This document shows, piece by piece, positions 23,495 through 36,604 of a DNA stretch of 64,000 bases. The notes below the pieces were generated by a model. It was given only the letters and a program-made list of their open reading frames with translations, was not told the origin of the DNA and did not search any database. Positions within the stretch are counted from its first letter, which is position 1, and each line of letters begins with the position of its first letter. Where the stretch lies: contig JAMYGW020000002.1 in assembly GCA_025617375.2 (NCBI GenBank), positions 3,534,001-3,598,000 on the forward strand. Reading direction: 5' to 3'. The DNA is from Acarospora socialis. Lineage: Eukaryota > Ascomycota > Lecanoromycetes > Acarosporales > Acarosporaceae. A program made the translations under genes and the position numbers.

Positions 23495-25937
23495 TCAAGC
23501 GCCCCTCCGAGCATTGGTAGTCATAAGCGTGATCTTCTTGCCCTTCTTTTTCTTATTGTTCAGTAGGCCATGTTTTCCAAGCGTGCCCGCTTCGTCCATA
23601 CTGCTAGCTTGCACCTGCGCCACGATATCTTCCTCATGCAGTAAATCTCGTTCCCAACCCTGAAGCCAGCCATCGTTGTCGGGATTGTCATGAGGTGCGG
23701 GTAGAGGTTGTAAAGGCGGAGAAGTAGGAGCTATTGCAGTGGTGCCCCAGACTGTGCGTGGCGCGACGGGACTAGTGGAAGGCGAGGCCAGAGAGGCGAA
23801 GGATGATCCACCAAACATTCTCGAAGACGGATATGGCGGGGATATAGAGGTACTTGTGGCCTGTATGGTAGAAGCTGCATCCTCTTGAATGTCTAACGAT
23901 GCCATGGCCTGGAGACTGTCGTCGGCGAAGGTTTCGCGTGGTATGCTTGGCCGTTTTCGCCTTGCAGCTGCCCATCGCTTGTCGTCTTCCTCCCTTTCTG
24001 CTCGGACGCGCTCCTTTTCTTCTTTGGCTTCTTTGTCTTTGTTCTTCTTCCTTCGACGCTCAATGTCGGGTTTGAACTTCTCCAGTATGTCAGGGGCCAC
24101 TATATCGGTCCAGTCGCATTCAAGAAACCCAACCTCGCATCCGTAAGGTAGGTGGGCTAAATATTTGGCCCGTCGCCGAAGTTCATCGTCCACGATGTGG
24201 CCCGTTGACACACGCTCAGCCCGCGGTAATATCGTAGCGGGAAAAGCCGCAAAATCGCCAAACGCCGCTTTCAGAATTCTTATATCCAGAGGCGAGAGAT
24301 AGTAATGAAGCAGGGCCTGATAGAAGTAAAATGGACAGTCGGAGGAGTGGTGGTGATGGGTCGCAGGTGCCTTCCCACGGGCGTGCAATGGGGAGGGTTC
24401 AGTGACGTGTGGTGCAGAGGCCAGGTCTGGAGGCAAGGTCTCCATGATCTTCCTGGTAAGTGGTGCAGATGCCTCATTCGCGTCTAGATTCAGAGACACA
24501 GAAGATGCCTTCGTTGATCCTAAGGATGGAGATATCTGAACTAGGCTCTGCGGCGTTGCCGACCCGGCACTCGACTGACCAGATTTCATGGCGTGCTGAA
24601 ACACGTACATGTCGGGTACATCGCTACCAGTCTCCGGATGTTGGATGAGTGCGGGTTTAACAATCCGTTCCGCCGGTTGTTCCGGTACACTTGGGGGCTT
24701 CCTAACTCCCTTCAGTCTCCCTATCGAATCAGTGATTGTAGCGACTGCCTTCTTTGTCCATTGTGTCTCTTCCCCAAACATCAACTCGTCTTCCCGTTCC
24801 TGGACCTTCAATTGTTCGATCTCATCATTCAACTGTGCGGTCATATAATCCTCCGTTCCCTTCATAACTCTTGCATAATCAATGACCTCAGCAGCAAAAT
24901 ACCACGGTATATCTTCCGTCCTGGGCAATGCATCTGCGCCATCGCGAGGTAACGCCAGGGTGCTTCCCGGTTGCCGCATAATAAGCCTAAGAACCACATC
25001 ACCACCCTCTTGAGGTGCTTCCGCCTCTTGGCCAGTAAACCACCGAACAGGCCGTGTTTCAGATACGTAAACACTGTCCCAACAGATGGGGCACTTCTTC
25101 CACCGCGCTTTCTTTTCGGGGATGGGCATGGTGTCGTCCGTCGAGTGCATGTAGCGGAGAAGGCATGGCAAGCAGAAAATGTGGCCACATTTGGCCATCC
25201 TCGGTGCCACGGGTTCTGATAAGCAGATTGGACAGCTAGCAGCTTGTGTTTGAGCAGACGCCAGGACCTGAAGTACCATGCTCCAGTCCAAGGGCACGTC
25301 GGCATCGACAGCTTGGGCATGGTAGTCGCCCCGAGGATTGACAATAAAACGGTAATTTGCATGTACATATCTAAATACCGTCAACAGCGTTTTTGATTGA
25401 CGCAAAAATGTCTCCGTACCTCGCCTTGTCAACCGCGTGGTAGCCGGAACCGAGTCCCCAGGTAGGGTTTCGCCGCCCATTACGCGCATGGCTGTAATGG
25501 TGGTTGTACTGGGGCTGAGGCCGTGGCGGTAAAGCAAAACTCATTAGATGTGTGATGGAGGTCTGACCCTTCCGACTGCTTGTGGACTTCATGGCAGCCT
25601 GTGGCAGATGGCTTTGTCAGACAAAGACGTCCTTACTTGCCACTGTTTGCTGCTTGGATCGGACTTGGCTTACGGATTCAACAAAAGTATCCTCATCCAC
25701 AAGCCTTGGACGTCGTTGATTCTTGTGTTGTTTCCGGACGGACTGATTGTTACGTGCAGTTGATAGCGAAGCGCGAGATGTCGAGCCCGCGCCGAAGCTC
25801 CCGGATCCACCACTGCGACGCTGGCTGTGACTGTCAATGCCAGAAGAGGTACCTTGCGACTGTGAAGGTGACAACGTTTGTGGCTGACTGTTCGTGGATT
25901 TGATAGGCGGAAGACTTGACACCGAGTTTGAAGACAT
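23495..25937 (-). CDS. MAG2: RING-finger protein of the Mag2/RNF10 family
   Basis: Three exons (25937-25674, 25598-25420, 25370-23495) give 772 residues. After a Ser/Gln-rich N-terminus come the conserved RKGQTSITHLMSFALPPRP and the join DKARYVHANYRFIV. A C3HC4-type RING follows at about 195-245 (CPICLSEPVAP, CGHIFCLPCLLRYM, CPICWDSVY). A Lys/Glu-rich helix (KNKDKEAKEEKERVRAE) and a C-terminal KKKKGKKITLMTTNARRGA end the protein. RNF10/Mag2 are ubiquitin ligases; RNF10 ubiquitinates 40S proteins on stalled ribosomes. The first intron's donor GTAAGC gives FVESAAMKSTSSRKGQ; the alternative GTAAGG nearby puts the frame out. The gene is divergent from the deubiquitinase gene. Confidence 0.88.
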
Positions 25938-26632
25938 GACGGTGGTTGCAGGAGCGTTCGGAATCGGGCACGCTATTGGAGTACTCAATACCAGCAAGCC
26001 ATGACCGTCCTTGTTGGTATGACTTCAGCAAAAGAGAAGGGTGGTCCACCCTAGAGGGGAAGTGATCGAAGGCGAACCGGAAGAGTGAACAGTCAAAGGT
26101 AGGAGGGGCTGTCGTCGATGCACAACTCTCAATAACTTGCATAACTCAAAACGCCAGCGTCGCGGTGATATGCGCTTACTAAGTCAGTTATGCAAAGAGT
26201 TGTGGCAGCATCATGAAGCCGAGAATGAAAGCCTTCCAAGCCCGCCTGTAAGTGAGCAAAAATAGTGTTAGAATGCGTAGTAACCTAGATAGCACTTTCT
26301 ATTAGGAATTATTTCTTCTGAGTTATAGGCATCTGTTTGGCGACCCTGGGAAGAGTGTCTGGTTACCTTATGTAAGCCTAGAAGTCGCGTGCACGGACCA
26401 AGGTCCAGTAAGGCAACTATCCGGGCCTCGTTCGCCGGAAGCGATCAATAATTGATCTTCGATGATGAACAACTGACCTCAACGTCGTCCTGCAACATGG
26501 CTCAAGCGCAATGCTTCAGCTATCCCTGGAAGGTTTCAAGTAGGAGGGTGTAGGTATTTAGGGTTATCTTCGAAGGCACGGCTTGATAACCTGAGAGGGC
26601 TGTGTTGGCCAAAGATTGGGAGTCACATCAAT
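25938..26632. promoter_or_regulatory. Divergent intergenic region MAG2 / UBP3-like
   Basis: The 695 bp between the two start codons must contain both promoters and 5' leaders. No other coding feature was recognised. Confidence 0.45.
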
Positions 26633-29507
26633 ATGATCAACCCACACCTACAGGCGATGCCTCATGTGCAGCCTGCAATACCAACTCATCCAGGTCGGAG
26701 GCAGCATGATGTACCTTACAACCCACCGGCAGTTCACCCGCAAATGTACTCCCATTATCACGGCTATCACCAACAGCTTTCTCACGCCCACCCCCCTCCA
26801 CAGCCACATCCTCAACAATGGTATCCCTACCACTCTATGCAACCTCAACTACCACGGCACTTTCAGCCATACTCAGCGCCGCTCATGCCAGCTTACCCGT
26901 CTGTGCCGCCGCCAATGCTCAATCGACCTCCTCCACCCGCCCACATGCCATCGTCGTCCTCCATTCGCTCGCAAGATCTACTCTCTCCATCAACATCAAC
27001 CACGTCCCTCAACGTCCCTACTCCGGCCTTGACTTCCTCGACGGCTTCATTACCCCGACATTCAATACCATCACCGAGCAGACGAATGCCATTCTATCCT
27101 CCAGTAAGCGGCTCGATTTTCTCTGCCACTTAGTTTTCTTGTGAGTGCTGACCAGCAAAGCTGCCATGGTATTCAGTACCTGAAGAACCGATGCCGCCAA
27201 GAGCTCAGAACCGGCGAAGAAAGCGAAAGGCACCGCAGTCAATTATGGAACCCGTTGAACTACCACCGCACAAGGGACTTAGAGAGGTGGTCGCTGAAGA
27301 TCCAGTGGTGGATGAAAAAGAATGCAGACCAACCGTACCTGCAGCATCGGAAGATGAAACACCGGTGACTTCGCAAGCTCCTTCGGATGCCGATTCGACC
27401 CGTCCTACTACGCCGTCCTCTGCTGCACCCCCACTTGTTCCCTCGAGGTTACAACCACCAGCAGCACAGAGTAAGCCTAAGGTCAGACCAGCTGTACCCT
27501 TAGTGCCTGTCGTACCTGCAATACCGCAAATTCCAATCCGACCTAAGAATGGCCAAAAGGTTTCTGTTAGCGCTGCGTCCACATCTACAAAGGTTATGAG
27601 TGTTGCAGAGGCGCCATTACCAGCTGGCGAAGCCTCCTCGACCGTCCCACAGCTTGAGCCCGAAGTTAGCCCTGCACATCCTGAAGAAGCAACTACAACG
27701 TCATCTCCACCCACAAGAGCCCCCCCAAAGTCCTGGGCAGATCTTGTCAGAACAAAGCCAACTCTTCCTGTAACATCGTCCGCGTTAGGAGAGTCTGGCA
27801 GCACAGCTCATAAAAACGGCTTCTCCCCCCTAAAGGCTGGATCTATTGTTGACGTGCTGAGCTCATTTGACGCCTCTGCTCCTACAGAGGATGTCAAGAT
27901 TGCCTTCATAGAGCCGAGAGGACTGGTAAATACTGGCAATATGTGCTATATGAACGCGGTGAGTGACTAATGCAACTCAATCCCCTTCCGAGAACTCATT
28001 AACTAACGAAGTATAGGTACTACAAATTCTACTTTTCTGTGTTCCATTTTACTCTTTTCTTGATAGTGTTGGAAAACGAGCGGCGCATAGCTTTAAAAGC
28101 GACACGCCAATGCTGGACGCCATGTAAGACAACCATTGTGCTGGTGAATCTGCCTTACTGATCGTCCATGTAGGATAATGTTTGTGCGAGAGTTCCTCGT
28201 AATAGATTCTGCTCTGTCGGTCGGGCAACTACGAATGCGGTTGAAAGAAAATGAGTTGGAGCAATATGGCGAAGCGTTCATTCCAGAGTTTGTATATGAG
28301 GTTATTAGGCGTCTTCCTCGGTTCTCGTCGATGAGGGTAACTCAAACTCTGATTCGCTTGTAGGATTTGACTAACAATCTTTCAGCGCGGACACCAGCAA
28401 GACGCGGAAGAGTTTTTAGGGTTTCTTTTAGAGGAGCTTCATGAAGAGTGTGCTAAGGTCATGAAAGCGTCCACTTCGGGGTCAATGTCTGGCATGCTTA
28501 GTCCAGTCAATGGTCCCACGTCGCCATCAGGCGAGAGTACTCAACTGACCAACACTACCTCGGATAATGGTTGGTTAGAGGTTGGTCCTCGGCAAAAGGC
28601 GGCCGTAACTCGGTCGTCAGGCACGATTGAGGTCGAATCACCCATAACGAAGATCTTTGGTGGAAAGATTCGATCTGAGCTAAGGGTTCCTGGCAAGAAG
28701 ACCTCCGTAACGCTTGAGCCATATCAACCATTACAGCTCGATATAGGGTCACCACATGTCAACAACATTGTTGACGCCCTCAAAGGCTTAACTAAGTCAG
28801 AGACTCTTCAGGGTGACTTCAACTCTCCTCGAGGATCTGACGCTACAGCCACCAAACAGGTGTTTATTGAGACACTCCCACCTGTACTGATCTTACATCT
28901 CAAGCGCTTCCAGTACGACAACACAGGAGGAACGCAGAAGATCTGGAAGAAGGTCGGCTATCCCTTAGATCTCGAGATTCCGAAGGAGGTCTTTCCCCAA
29001 CACAAGCGAGGAGGTCTAGTCGCTCACGGGGGGTTGCCCAAGTATCGATTGATAGGTGTGGTATATCACCACGGCAAAAACGCAAGTGGTGGCCATTATA
29101 CTGTCGATGTCTGTCGGCAGGAGGGTCGGGAATGGATCCGAATGGACGACACCATCATCCGGCGCGTTCGAAGTGAGGATGTGGCGGAAGGTGGCAGTGA
29201 AGAGGACCCAAAAATCCTCGCTGCCGCATTGGAGCAGCACAAGCATGATCACACTTTCGGCAGCAACAGCAACATATTCGAACAGATGCGCCTCGCGGAC
29301 GAAGAAAAGACCGCTGATGAGAAGGGTTGGAGTCAGGTCAGCAGTGCCGGTACCGGAACGCCCACGACAGGGAAGAAGTGGTCCGGAACCGTCAATGGGG
29401 ACACGACCCCGGCAGACTCCTCTGGAAAACGAACACCAGTAGGCCGCGCCCAGGTCAAGGACAACAAGGTTGCCTATATACTTTTCTACCAAAAGATCGC
29501 GGCTTAG
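26633..29507 (+). CDS. UBP3: Ubiquitin carboxyl-terminal hydrolase, Ubp3/USP10 type
   Basis: Five exons (26633-27103, 27161-27958, 28017-28123, 28174-28336, 28386-29507) encode 886 residues. The N-terminal 160 residues are Pro/His/Gln-rich and disordered. The catalytic domain starts near 410 with the Cys box GLVNTGNMCYMNAVLQ, continues with GHQQDAEEFLGFLLEELHEE, LILHLKRFQYD and the His box ASGGHYTVDV (about 748-755), and ends VAYILFYQK. This is a USP-fold cysteine protease that removes ubiquitin. The sequence between Cys and QQDAEEF boxes (LFCVPFYSFLDSVGKRAAH) places it with Ubp3/USP10, which partners Bre5/G3BP in yeast and human. The first intron (57 nt, in frame, AAG acceptor) yields PPLPWYSVPEEP. 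Confidence 0.92.
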
Positions 29508-31043
29508 TCGATCGGCAGTCTTGATCGACAGTGATCCATCTCTCTCTGCGATAGTGAGCGGTTCGTGTTTCTGCTGGCTATAGGTGCTTGTTGGAAGCAT
29601 TCAGCAAGCGCAGCGTTGTCAGATATCTTATCCCGTGCTGTATATGTTACCTTGTATGTCCACATGGTGACTTTGGATGTGCGTTGTAGGGCCAAGGAGT
29701 GAAGTGTCTGCACAATCAGGTCACAAGCTCCCAATATTCCTCCAGTGCAACTGGGCCCATCTTGAGCTTTTCACCGTCAAGACCAAGGCACAGAAGGTAA
29801 CTACAGAAGCCCTTTACCCGCCAATGGCATTAGTATCCGTACCATAACAATCCCAGCCAGCAACTGGAACACTACCATAGGCCCCAACCAAAGGACAAAC
29901 AAACCTCGTGAGCATCATCTCTCTCACTCCAACCAACGGAAAAGCTAGCCAATTTCGGATCCTAAGCAAAATATCCTAAGCTAAAGCAAAACTCCTTCCT
30001 CCACTTCACGCAATAATTGCTAGCTCGCGCAGGACATATCATAACAATATACCTCTAATTACACTTAAAGCTTGAAAACAGACCTGCACGAGGGATGATC
30101 TCAGGCATGAAGTTGGGCTCTGACTCAGACATGTGCTGAGGCATGGATTCAAGCCTGAAGTTAGTGTGATATCAAGTTGTACTTTAGACACGAGTCCAAT
30201 GTGAAAACACGTCTTACACATGGGCTATGGGTTGAATCCGAATGATTTCTTTGAAGTCAAGCTTAGTCACCCGTATTAATTGCTCCTAATATAAGGTACC
30301 TCCCACGTCCCCGTCTTCCTCGAGCTTTTCAGACCCGTGGACGGCACCGAAATGGCAGATAATATATTGCCTGGCATTCTTTCGCCGAATCCTGAAGCCG
30401 AAAGCATCGTATCATGATGGAAAGCCATTTGATCAGCCGCATCTCAAGCAGCGGGGCTCCAAGAGCCAGAAAACTCAATAGTGCTCTAGGATTGAGTCTG
30501 ACAGATTATTCAGCTTACTGCGCCGTATATGGCCTGCAAGCATTATCGAGTAGGTATGCTAACAACAGTTGTGGCATTGGCTGTGATGGATTCAGCCAGC
30601 CACACCCGGTGTTACTGCGCCTTCAGAAGTGCTCAGCTGCGTTCAGCCCCTCGTCTTGGGTTGTAGTGGTGTGCTCCTCTTAATCACACCACCACATGGT
30701 TTCTTTCGTTCAGGACACCGCATGTTGTACATAAAGTCGGGGTTGCTGTTCTTACCCGTGGCTCACCGAGTAGCACACGCTGGATCATCAACAGATTTTA
30801 GAAGAGAGTAAAAATCCGCACCTTCATACCAGGAACAGCCAGACTCACCTTGGGCCCTGTCAGCTACCTAGGCTTTCAGGTTAAGTCAGCTTGCTCCCCT
30901 GCTAATAGCTTCGTTGTCGCTCTTCTCGTATACGTGCTCTTCTCGCTGTTGCCTTAACTGCGTTTTGAGTCTGCTTTGTCCCGTCGTACCAGGTCGATTG
31001 ACCTCACATTGGAGAGAGTCTACTAGTCACAGCTTCAAGCGTC
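29508..31043. other. Intergenic, 1.5 kb, no gene seen
   Basis: I see no supported gene, repeat or RNA. It includes the UBP3 3' region and the promoter of the oxidoreductase. Short frames such as 30414-30683 do not look coding. Confidence 0.45.
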
Positions 31044-33800
31044 ATGGCGTTAGGATCTGACAGCCAGTCGCCGTCTCGGCTCGACATTAAGCTACCTCCG
31101 GTTGACGATCGTATAGCCGAAATCAGCGAGGCAGTTAAGCAGGACAGAGAACTACGTGAACAGGAACTGCCTGGACTTGCAGAACTTCTCGATGACTACC
31201 TCGCTCCTGATGTGCCAGTTACCCCTGAGGATTTCTTGCGCAGACTGCTTCACGTCTTCCGTGCATCCAAAGACAATACCTATCAGGCTTTACTCAAGGG
31301 ATACTCCGAAAACGAGCAGCACTTACTTGATGGGTTTGTTACCGGGAACTCTGCCCACGAAGCCGGAGGGAATCTCATACATGGACTCTCCGTGGGGATA
31401 CGGGAGGAATTCCAGAAGATGCGGAACGCTGTGAAGGTTATACTTCATCGTCCTCATTTGATAGATGCAATAGAACAAGGATTTTCCTCGGACATAAAGA
31501 AGGATAAAGTATCCCATATGACAAAAACCGACATAGGTATATATGAAAATGACTCCCCGCTTGAGGTAAGTGTCTTCTTTTAGTGGATGGCTTTATGGTG
31601 TTCAATTACTCACCTATTCATGGTGTTGATCAGGTTTACAAGGATGCGGAATTTTTGAACTGGGGCCTCACGGTTGAGAACAGGCCACGTTACACATGTG
31701 TCCCTAAAACAGTATACGGGGTGCAGCAAGTCGTGAAGTATGCCAAGGCGAAGAGAATGGGTGTTCGAGTTTCTGGCTATAGTCAGTACACCTCCGCGAT
31801 GCTCAATAGCTGCTGAGTTTCCCGGGTCTGAACGAAGTTGACTCCCTTTGTGTCAATATAGGGCATTCGTGGTCCCCTACGTTTGGGAGAAACGGGGAGA
31901 TCCTCATCTCTACCCTCAACGTCGAACTTGCAACGGAAATACCAAACATCACTTCGCTCGGACTGGACCAGGGGCCTTCTACGGAGCTAAATACCATCTC
32001 TTTCGCTCCGACACAACCCGCCAATGGCAATACCAAACTTGTCCGCGTCGGCTGTTCTACGACAAACGAACAGCTCAGAGAATGGTGCATCAGAGGTAAA
32101 CTGGTAACACTCCCTCTGAACGTCATCATGGTAGAGATAACCCTTGGTGGGAGCAATGGACCTATTTGGTAAGTCTACATATCGAACGTTTATGTCATCG
32201 TTAGCTAAGAATGGCCTTGCAGTCACGGCGCTGGTCGAAAACACAAAACGCTCAGCGACCTTGTCCGTCGGATTGAGTACGTTGATGCTCATGGGGAAGC
32301 TCAAGTAATCGACCAGACAGCGCCCGAGTTCTTAGCGGCAGCCAGCGGTTGTTTTGGATTGATGGGTGTTATCACCCATCTCACTCTAGCTCTCGATGTT
32401 ATGACTTTCGCAGTCATGAAACCAAGGAAAGTTCCGGTGGTCCAAGCCATTCCACCGCCGCCTGGCTACGTGGTTCCGGAAGCCCTTCAGCCCAAGGTGC
32501 CGCTCACTCCTGCAGAGCTAGCGCAAGCACAGGCTGAATTCGAAAGACGAGCTACCAATGACTATTATGCTGAGTGGTTTTGGTTTCCTTACTCCGATTA
32601 TGCCTGGATCAATACCTGGGAGACCTCCACCGACGCTGAAGGAACGGTGAATTATCCGGACCAATTTTACAAAGTATTGCAGCTAGCGTCGACTCTTCTT
32701 CTTCAGGTTCTCCAAGAGACGGCGGCGTTAACGAAGACGGCCCAGTGGTTTCCGCTTGTGCGAACAACGCTCATCTGTGAGACGTCCCGAGAGTTTGGAA
32801 AGTATCGAAGACTGTGCGGAAGGCTAATGATCTTATGACTGCAGCACGTGCGGCAATGATGGCTCTACCACCCTTTGATGTGCCAATCTATGGCAATAAT
32901 CTAGAAACCATCAAGACTTGGCTACCAGATGCGCTTCACTTCCAACGAGCTATTCAGAATATTCGTGTGAGGGACGTAGAAGTTGAAATCCCGGTCAGTT
33001 TACCTATATCTTTTCGTTGGCATCTGGAGGAACGCTAATTACGGTCTCAACCGCAGCTGCTTCCAAGCTCTGCTGATCCGGCGAAGCCTGACTATACCGT
33101 GGTGCAAAAAGCTTGGTGGGATGCTATTCTCCACGCTTATAAGTATACCGATACATGTCCTCAGCGCATGCCACTCGAAATGAGAATCATGGGCGACAGC
33201 AACGTGATCATGGCTCCGCAGCGCGGAAATCCATTGGGAACCTGCTCCATCGAAATTCTCACTTTACAGGACATCAAGGAGAAATGGCATCCATATGCAC
33301 AAGAGATGCTTGATACTTGGATGTCGTACGAAGACTCGAATGGTAAAAGACTGAACACTCGTCCACACTGGGCCAAGGAATGGTAGGTACCATCTCTTTT
33401 GACAAGATACCAGCATCAGCCCGTTACAACACGTGTGTATTGGATACTTACCTCTTCGTTATAGGTACGACTTCACTGTTGACGGCAAACCATGGCTTGC
33501 CCATTTAAAGGAGGTGTCCTACAAGCAGGAAATCAAAGAATTCAAGGCTGTCCTGTCAAAGATCGGGGAACAGCATGGGTGGACTTTGTCGGACATTAAG
33601 GAGAGATTCTCGAATGACTTGTACGACCAGCTAATCTTTGACGACGCTCCAAACGCCACCCATGCTCTCCGAACTGGCAAGGTGGCAGCGGAAAAGGTAA
33701 GTTTATAGGGCATAAAAGTGCGTGTTCCGCTACTGATGGCACCACACAGAATATCACGAACGTTACTACAAGGGCACTGGAAGCGCTGGAGTCTATCTGA
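31044..33800 (+). CDS. FAD-linked oxidoreductase, aldonolactone-oxidase-like
   Basis: Eight exons (31044-31565, 31634-31781, 31862-32168, 32223-32776, 32845-32993, 33057-33382, 33465-33696, 33750-33800) encode 762 residues. From about 175 comes a PCMH/VAO-type FAD-binding domain: YTCVPKTVYGVQQVVKYAK, RVSGYRHSWSPTFG (the His may anchor the flavin, by analogy with alditol and gulonolactone oxidases), LVRVGCSTTNEQLREWC and GCFGLMGVITHLTLAL. The C-terminal part ends in RPHWAKEW, the HWxK signature of sugar-lactone oxidases. The first 174 residues are an extra helical domain (VTPEDFLRRLLHVFRAS) of unknown role, unlike the roughly 530-residue yeast Alo1. The substrate cannot be told. No signal peptide was seen. 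Confidence 0.85.
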
Positions 33801-34167
33801 TCAAAGGCTGGTGATGATGGCGATCATGGTGATGAGGGTGTTGGTGGTGATAAATTCTATACACGTCAAAAATAATTGTAAACCATCCATAGTCGGATAC
33901 TGGAGCCCAAATAACTCTGAATCAGCCCCCTTTGATTGTATGAGAGGACGATACGTTACTATGTCAATGTCTGCATAGCTTTGGTGGGGTTGCAGGCACT
34001 TCGTACTCGTAGTAGTGCCTAACATTCTTCTAAAAATTTCCCGCAAAACATCTCGGACAGGGCAAGAATTCAAGCACCGGTCACGAAACTTACACATGCA
34101 ATCTCACTATTTTATTTGAGTCTCTGTCACGTTGTATATGACTCGGCGCTTGTGAAAGCGGTCTGAC
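33801..34167. other. Intergenic oxidoreductase-ERG4
   Basis: No feature was recognised beyond the expected 3' end and promoter. Confidence 0.4.
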
Positions 34168-36095
34168 ATGACTGTAACGACGCGATCATCTATAGGGAGG
34201 CCTCCCAAGTACGTCCTCTTGCCTTCGACACCCACACAGCTACGACGCCTTGGTTATCGCACCTCGAGCGAGCTCGCTAGGGAGCTGGACAAATTGAGTA
34301 CTGACCTTTCATCCTTTCAGAAAGCCGGAGCATCCGGGCTTCGTGGAGACGCCCACTCGCAGGTCACGGCCCCGGCGCTCCGCAACACCCGACTCGAAGG
34401 CGAATGGCGCGCCGGCGGTTTTCGCGCCCGCAGCTGCAGGGGATAATATCGAAGTGCAGATACCTACAATAAGAGCGAACGGTAGTGGCAAACGTCAAAG
34501 TACAATTGGTGGCACATCCAGAAGTAATAGCAGTGTCAAGGGTACCGGTGCTGCCCAGAAGAAAATCATCGACGGGTGGGAAGAGGGAAAGGATCCCAGA
34601 GTGGACTATAGTGGGCACTTTGAATTCGGTGGCTCTTGGGGCGTGGCGGCCATGATGGTTGGATTTCCATGCTTGATGTGGTATATGTGGATCGGTGCCA
34701 CGTACTACGACGGACACTTGCCCTTACCTGCAAAGGGCGAGAGTTGGACAGACTTTGTTGGACATCTGAGCCACTTGGTGTATCAAGGAGCGTTCCCGAC
34801 GGCCAAGGCTTGGGCGATTTACTGGATCTTCCTCATCTTCGAGGCAGCGTGCTACCTACTACTGCCTGGTGTCACAATCATGGGAAAGCCGCTGCCTCAT
34901 GAAGGCGGCAAACAGCTGGTATATTACTGTTCGGGGATCTGGTCATTCTATGTCACCATTGCTGTTGCGGCAACGCTCCACCTCAGTGGTCTTTTCAGGT
35001 TGTACACGCTTATTGACGAGTTTGGACCCCTCTTGTCCGTTGCCATCATCACTGGCTTCCTTGTCTCATTCATTGCATACTTCTCGGCTTTGTACAGAGG
35101 CGCCGAGCATCGGATGACTGGCTATCCTGTCTACGACTTCTTCATGGGTGCGGAGTTGAACCCTCGGATGTTCGGACTGTTGGACTTCAAGATGTTTTGT
35201 GAGGTAAGATTACCATGGTACATCTTGTTTCTGCTTTCCTGTGGAGCAGCAGCCCGACAGTACGAGCAACTTGGATGGGTATCAGGCGAGGTAGGTTTTC
35301 TCGTAATGGCACACTTCCTCTATGCAAATGCTTGCTCCAAAGGAGAGGAGTGCATTACCACTACTTGGTGAGTAGTCAGTTCGTATGCTCTAGATGACAC
35401 AAGTCTCTAACGGCAGTCCAGGGACATGTACTACGAGAAATGGGGTTTCATGCTAATTTTCTGGAACCTGGCTGGCGTACCTCTGAGCTACTGTCACTGT
35501 ACGATCTACCTGGCCAATCACCACCCTTCGGTTTACCACTGGAATCGCTTCGCTCTCGTTGCATTATACGTATCTTATCTATTCATGTACTGGATCTGGG
35601 ATACAACCAACAGCCAGAAAAACAGATTCAGGCAGCAGGAGCGAGGTACTCTGATGGAGAGGAAGACCTTCCCACAGTTGCCGTGGCAAACTGTGAAAAA
35701 CCCGAAGGTCATCAAGACCAACACCGGTGATTCAATCTTAGTTGACGGGTGGTGTAAGTCCATCAAAGCTAGTTTAATCAATACATCTTTCGTACTGACC
35801 TTGGTCTCCAGATGGCTACGCCCGGAAAATCCACTACACCTGCGATCTCTACTTCGCCTTGACGTGGGGGTTGATCACAGGCTTTAAAAGTCCCTTCCCG
35901 TGGTTCTACCCGCTATTCTTCGCGGCTATGATCACCCACAGGGCGCTACGTGACATCCAGAGGTGCGAAGCCAAGTATGGTGAAGCTTGGCAGGAGTACA
36001 AGCGGCAGGTACCCTACCTATTTATTCCGGTAAGTCTTACCAAGGAAACCTTTTCGCCGAGTGCCATAAACTGACCAACTTAGTATGTCTTTTGA
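34168..36095 (+). CDS. ERG4: Delta(24(24(1)))-sterol reductase (C-24(28) reductase)
   Basis: Five exons (34168-34208, 34321-35367, 35422-35753, 35812-36029, 36084-36095) give 549 residues. This is the last step of ergosterol synthesis, an NADPH-dependent ER membrane enzyme. Landmarks are the hydrophobic helices, [33 protein letters not shown], the [13 protein letters not shown] loop, and a C-terminal [14 protein letters not shown] with [15 protein letters not shown]. The N-terminal about 80 residues are basic, Pro/Ser-rich and cytosolic. The 12-nt last exon (Tyr-Val-Phe-stop) restores the conserved IPYVF ending; without it the ORF would run into an intron. Confidence 0.94.
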
Positions 36096-36604
36096 GCCTT
36101 CTTTGGGCTGTGTATAATATTACCCATTCTCTCGCAGCTTGGATTCGCTGGATAGGCCCTTTGGGATGAAATACTACGCAGGCTCCTTGCGGCTGCGATC
36201 TGCATGTCATCGCTGTACTATGTAGTAATATCATATTGGCTTGTACATAGTCACTATAGAAACATTTAATAGAAACAAACTTAAAGGAAGCTGATCTTTC
36301 TATATTGAGCTGAGGTCAAGGGACGGCAGATCAACTTAGCCAATAAGAGATCTTTCAAGGCTGCATTCAAGTCCGAGTCAAATTCATAATCACGCCGATT
36401 ACACTCATCGGTCACCAACCATATCTTATAGGTATATGATTCTCATCTGTGTACGAAGTACTTCGTACAAGCTTGGTAGGGGATTTGTAGGGCTAGCGGT
36501 AACTGCCGAGTTGCACACGCGCCGGCCGGCCACTACTCAAGTTATCGATAAGAGGTTTCTCATCGAATTCAAGGCTCAGCGCGACCCTGAAAATATTACT
36601 GACC
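36096..36604. other. Intergenic with perfect palindrome
   Basis: It contains an 18-bp perfect palindrome at 36451-36468, about 140 bp before the dienelactone hydrolase start. No gene was seen. Confidence 0.45.
36451..36468. repeat. Perfect 18-bp palindrome
   Basis: GTACGAAGTACTTCGTAC reads the same on both strands. Half-sites occur near 11351 (GTACGAAGTACC) and 19674 (GTACTTCGTACC). It may bind a dimeric regulator or be a relic of an inverted repeat. Confidence 0.55.

Noticed and set aside
30414-30811. Possible small gene between UBP3 and the oxidoreductase
   Set aside because: Frames are short, with no splice pattern or motif that adds up to a protein.
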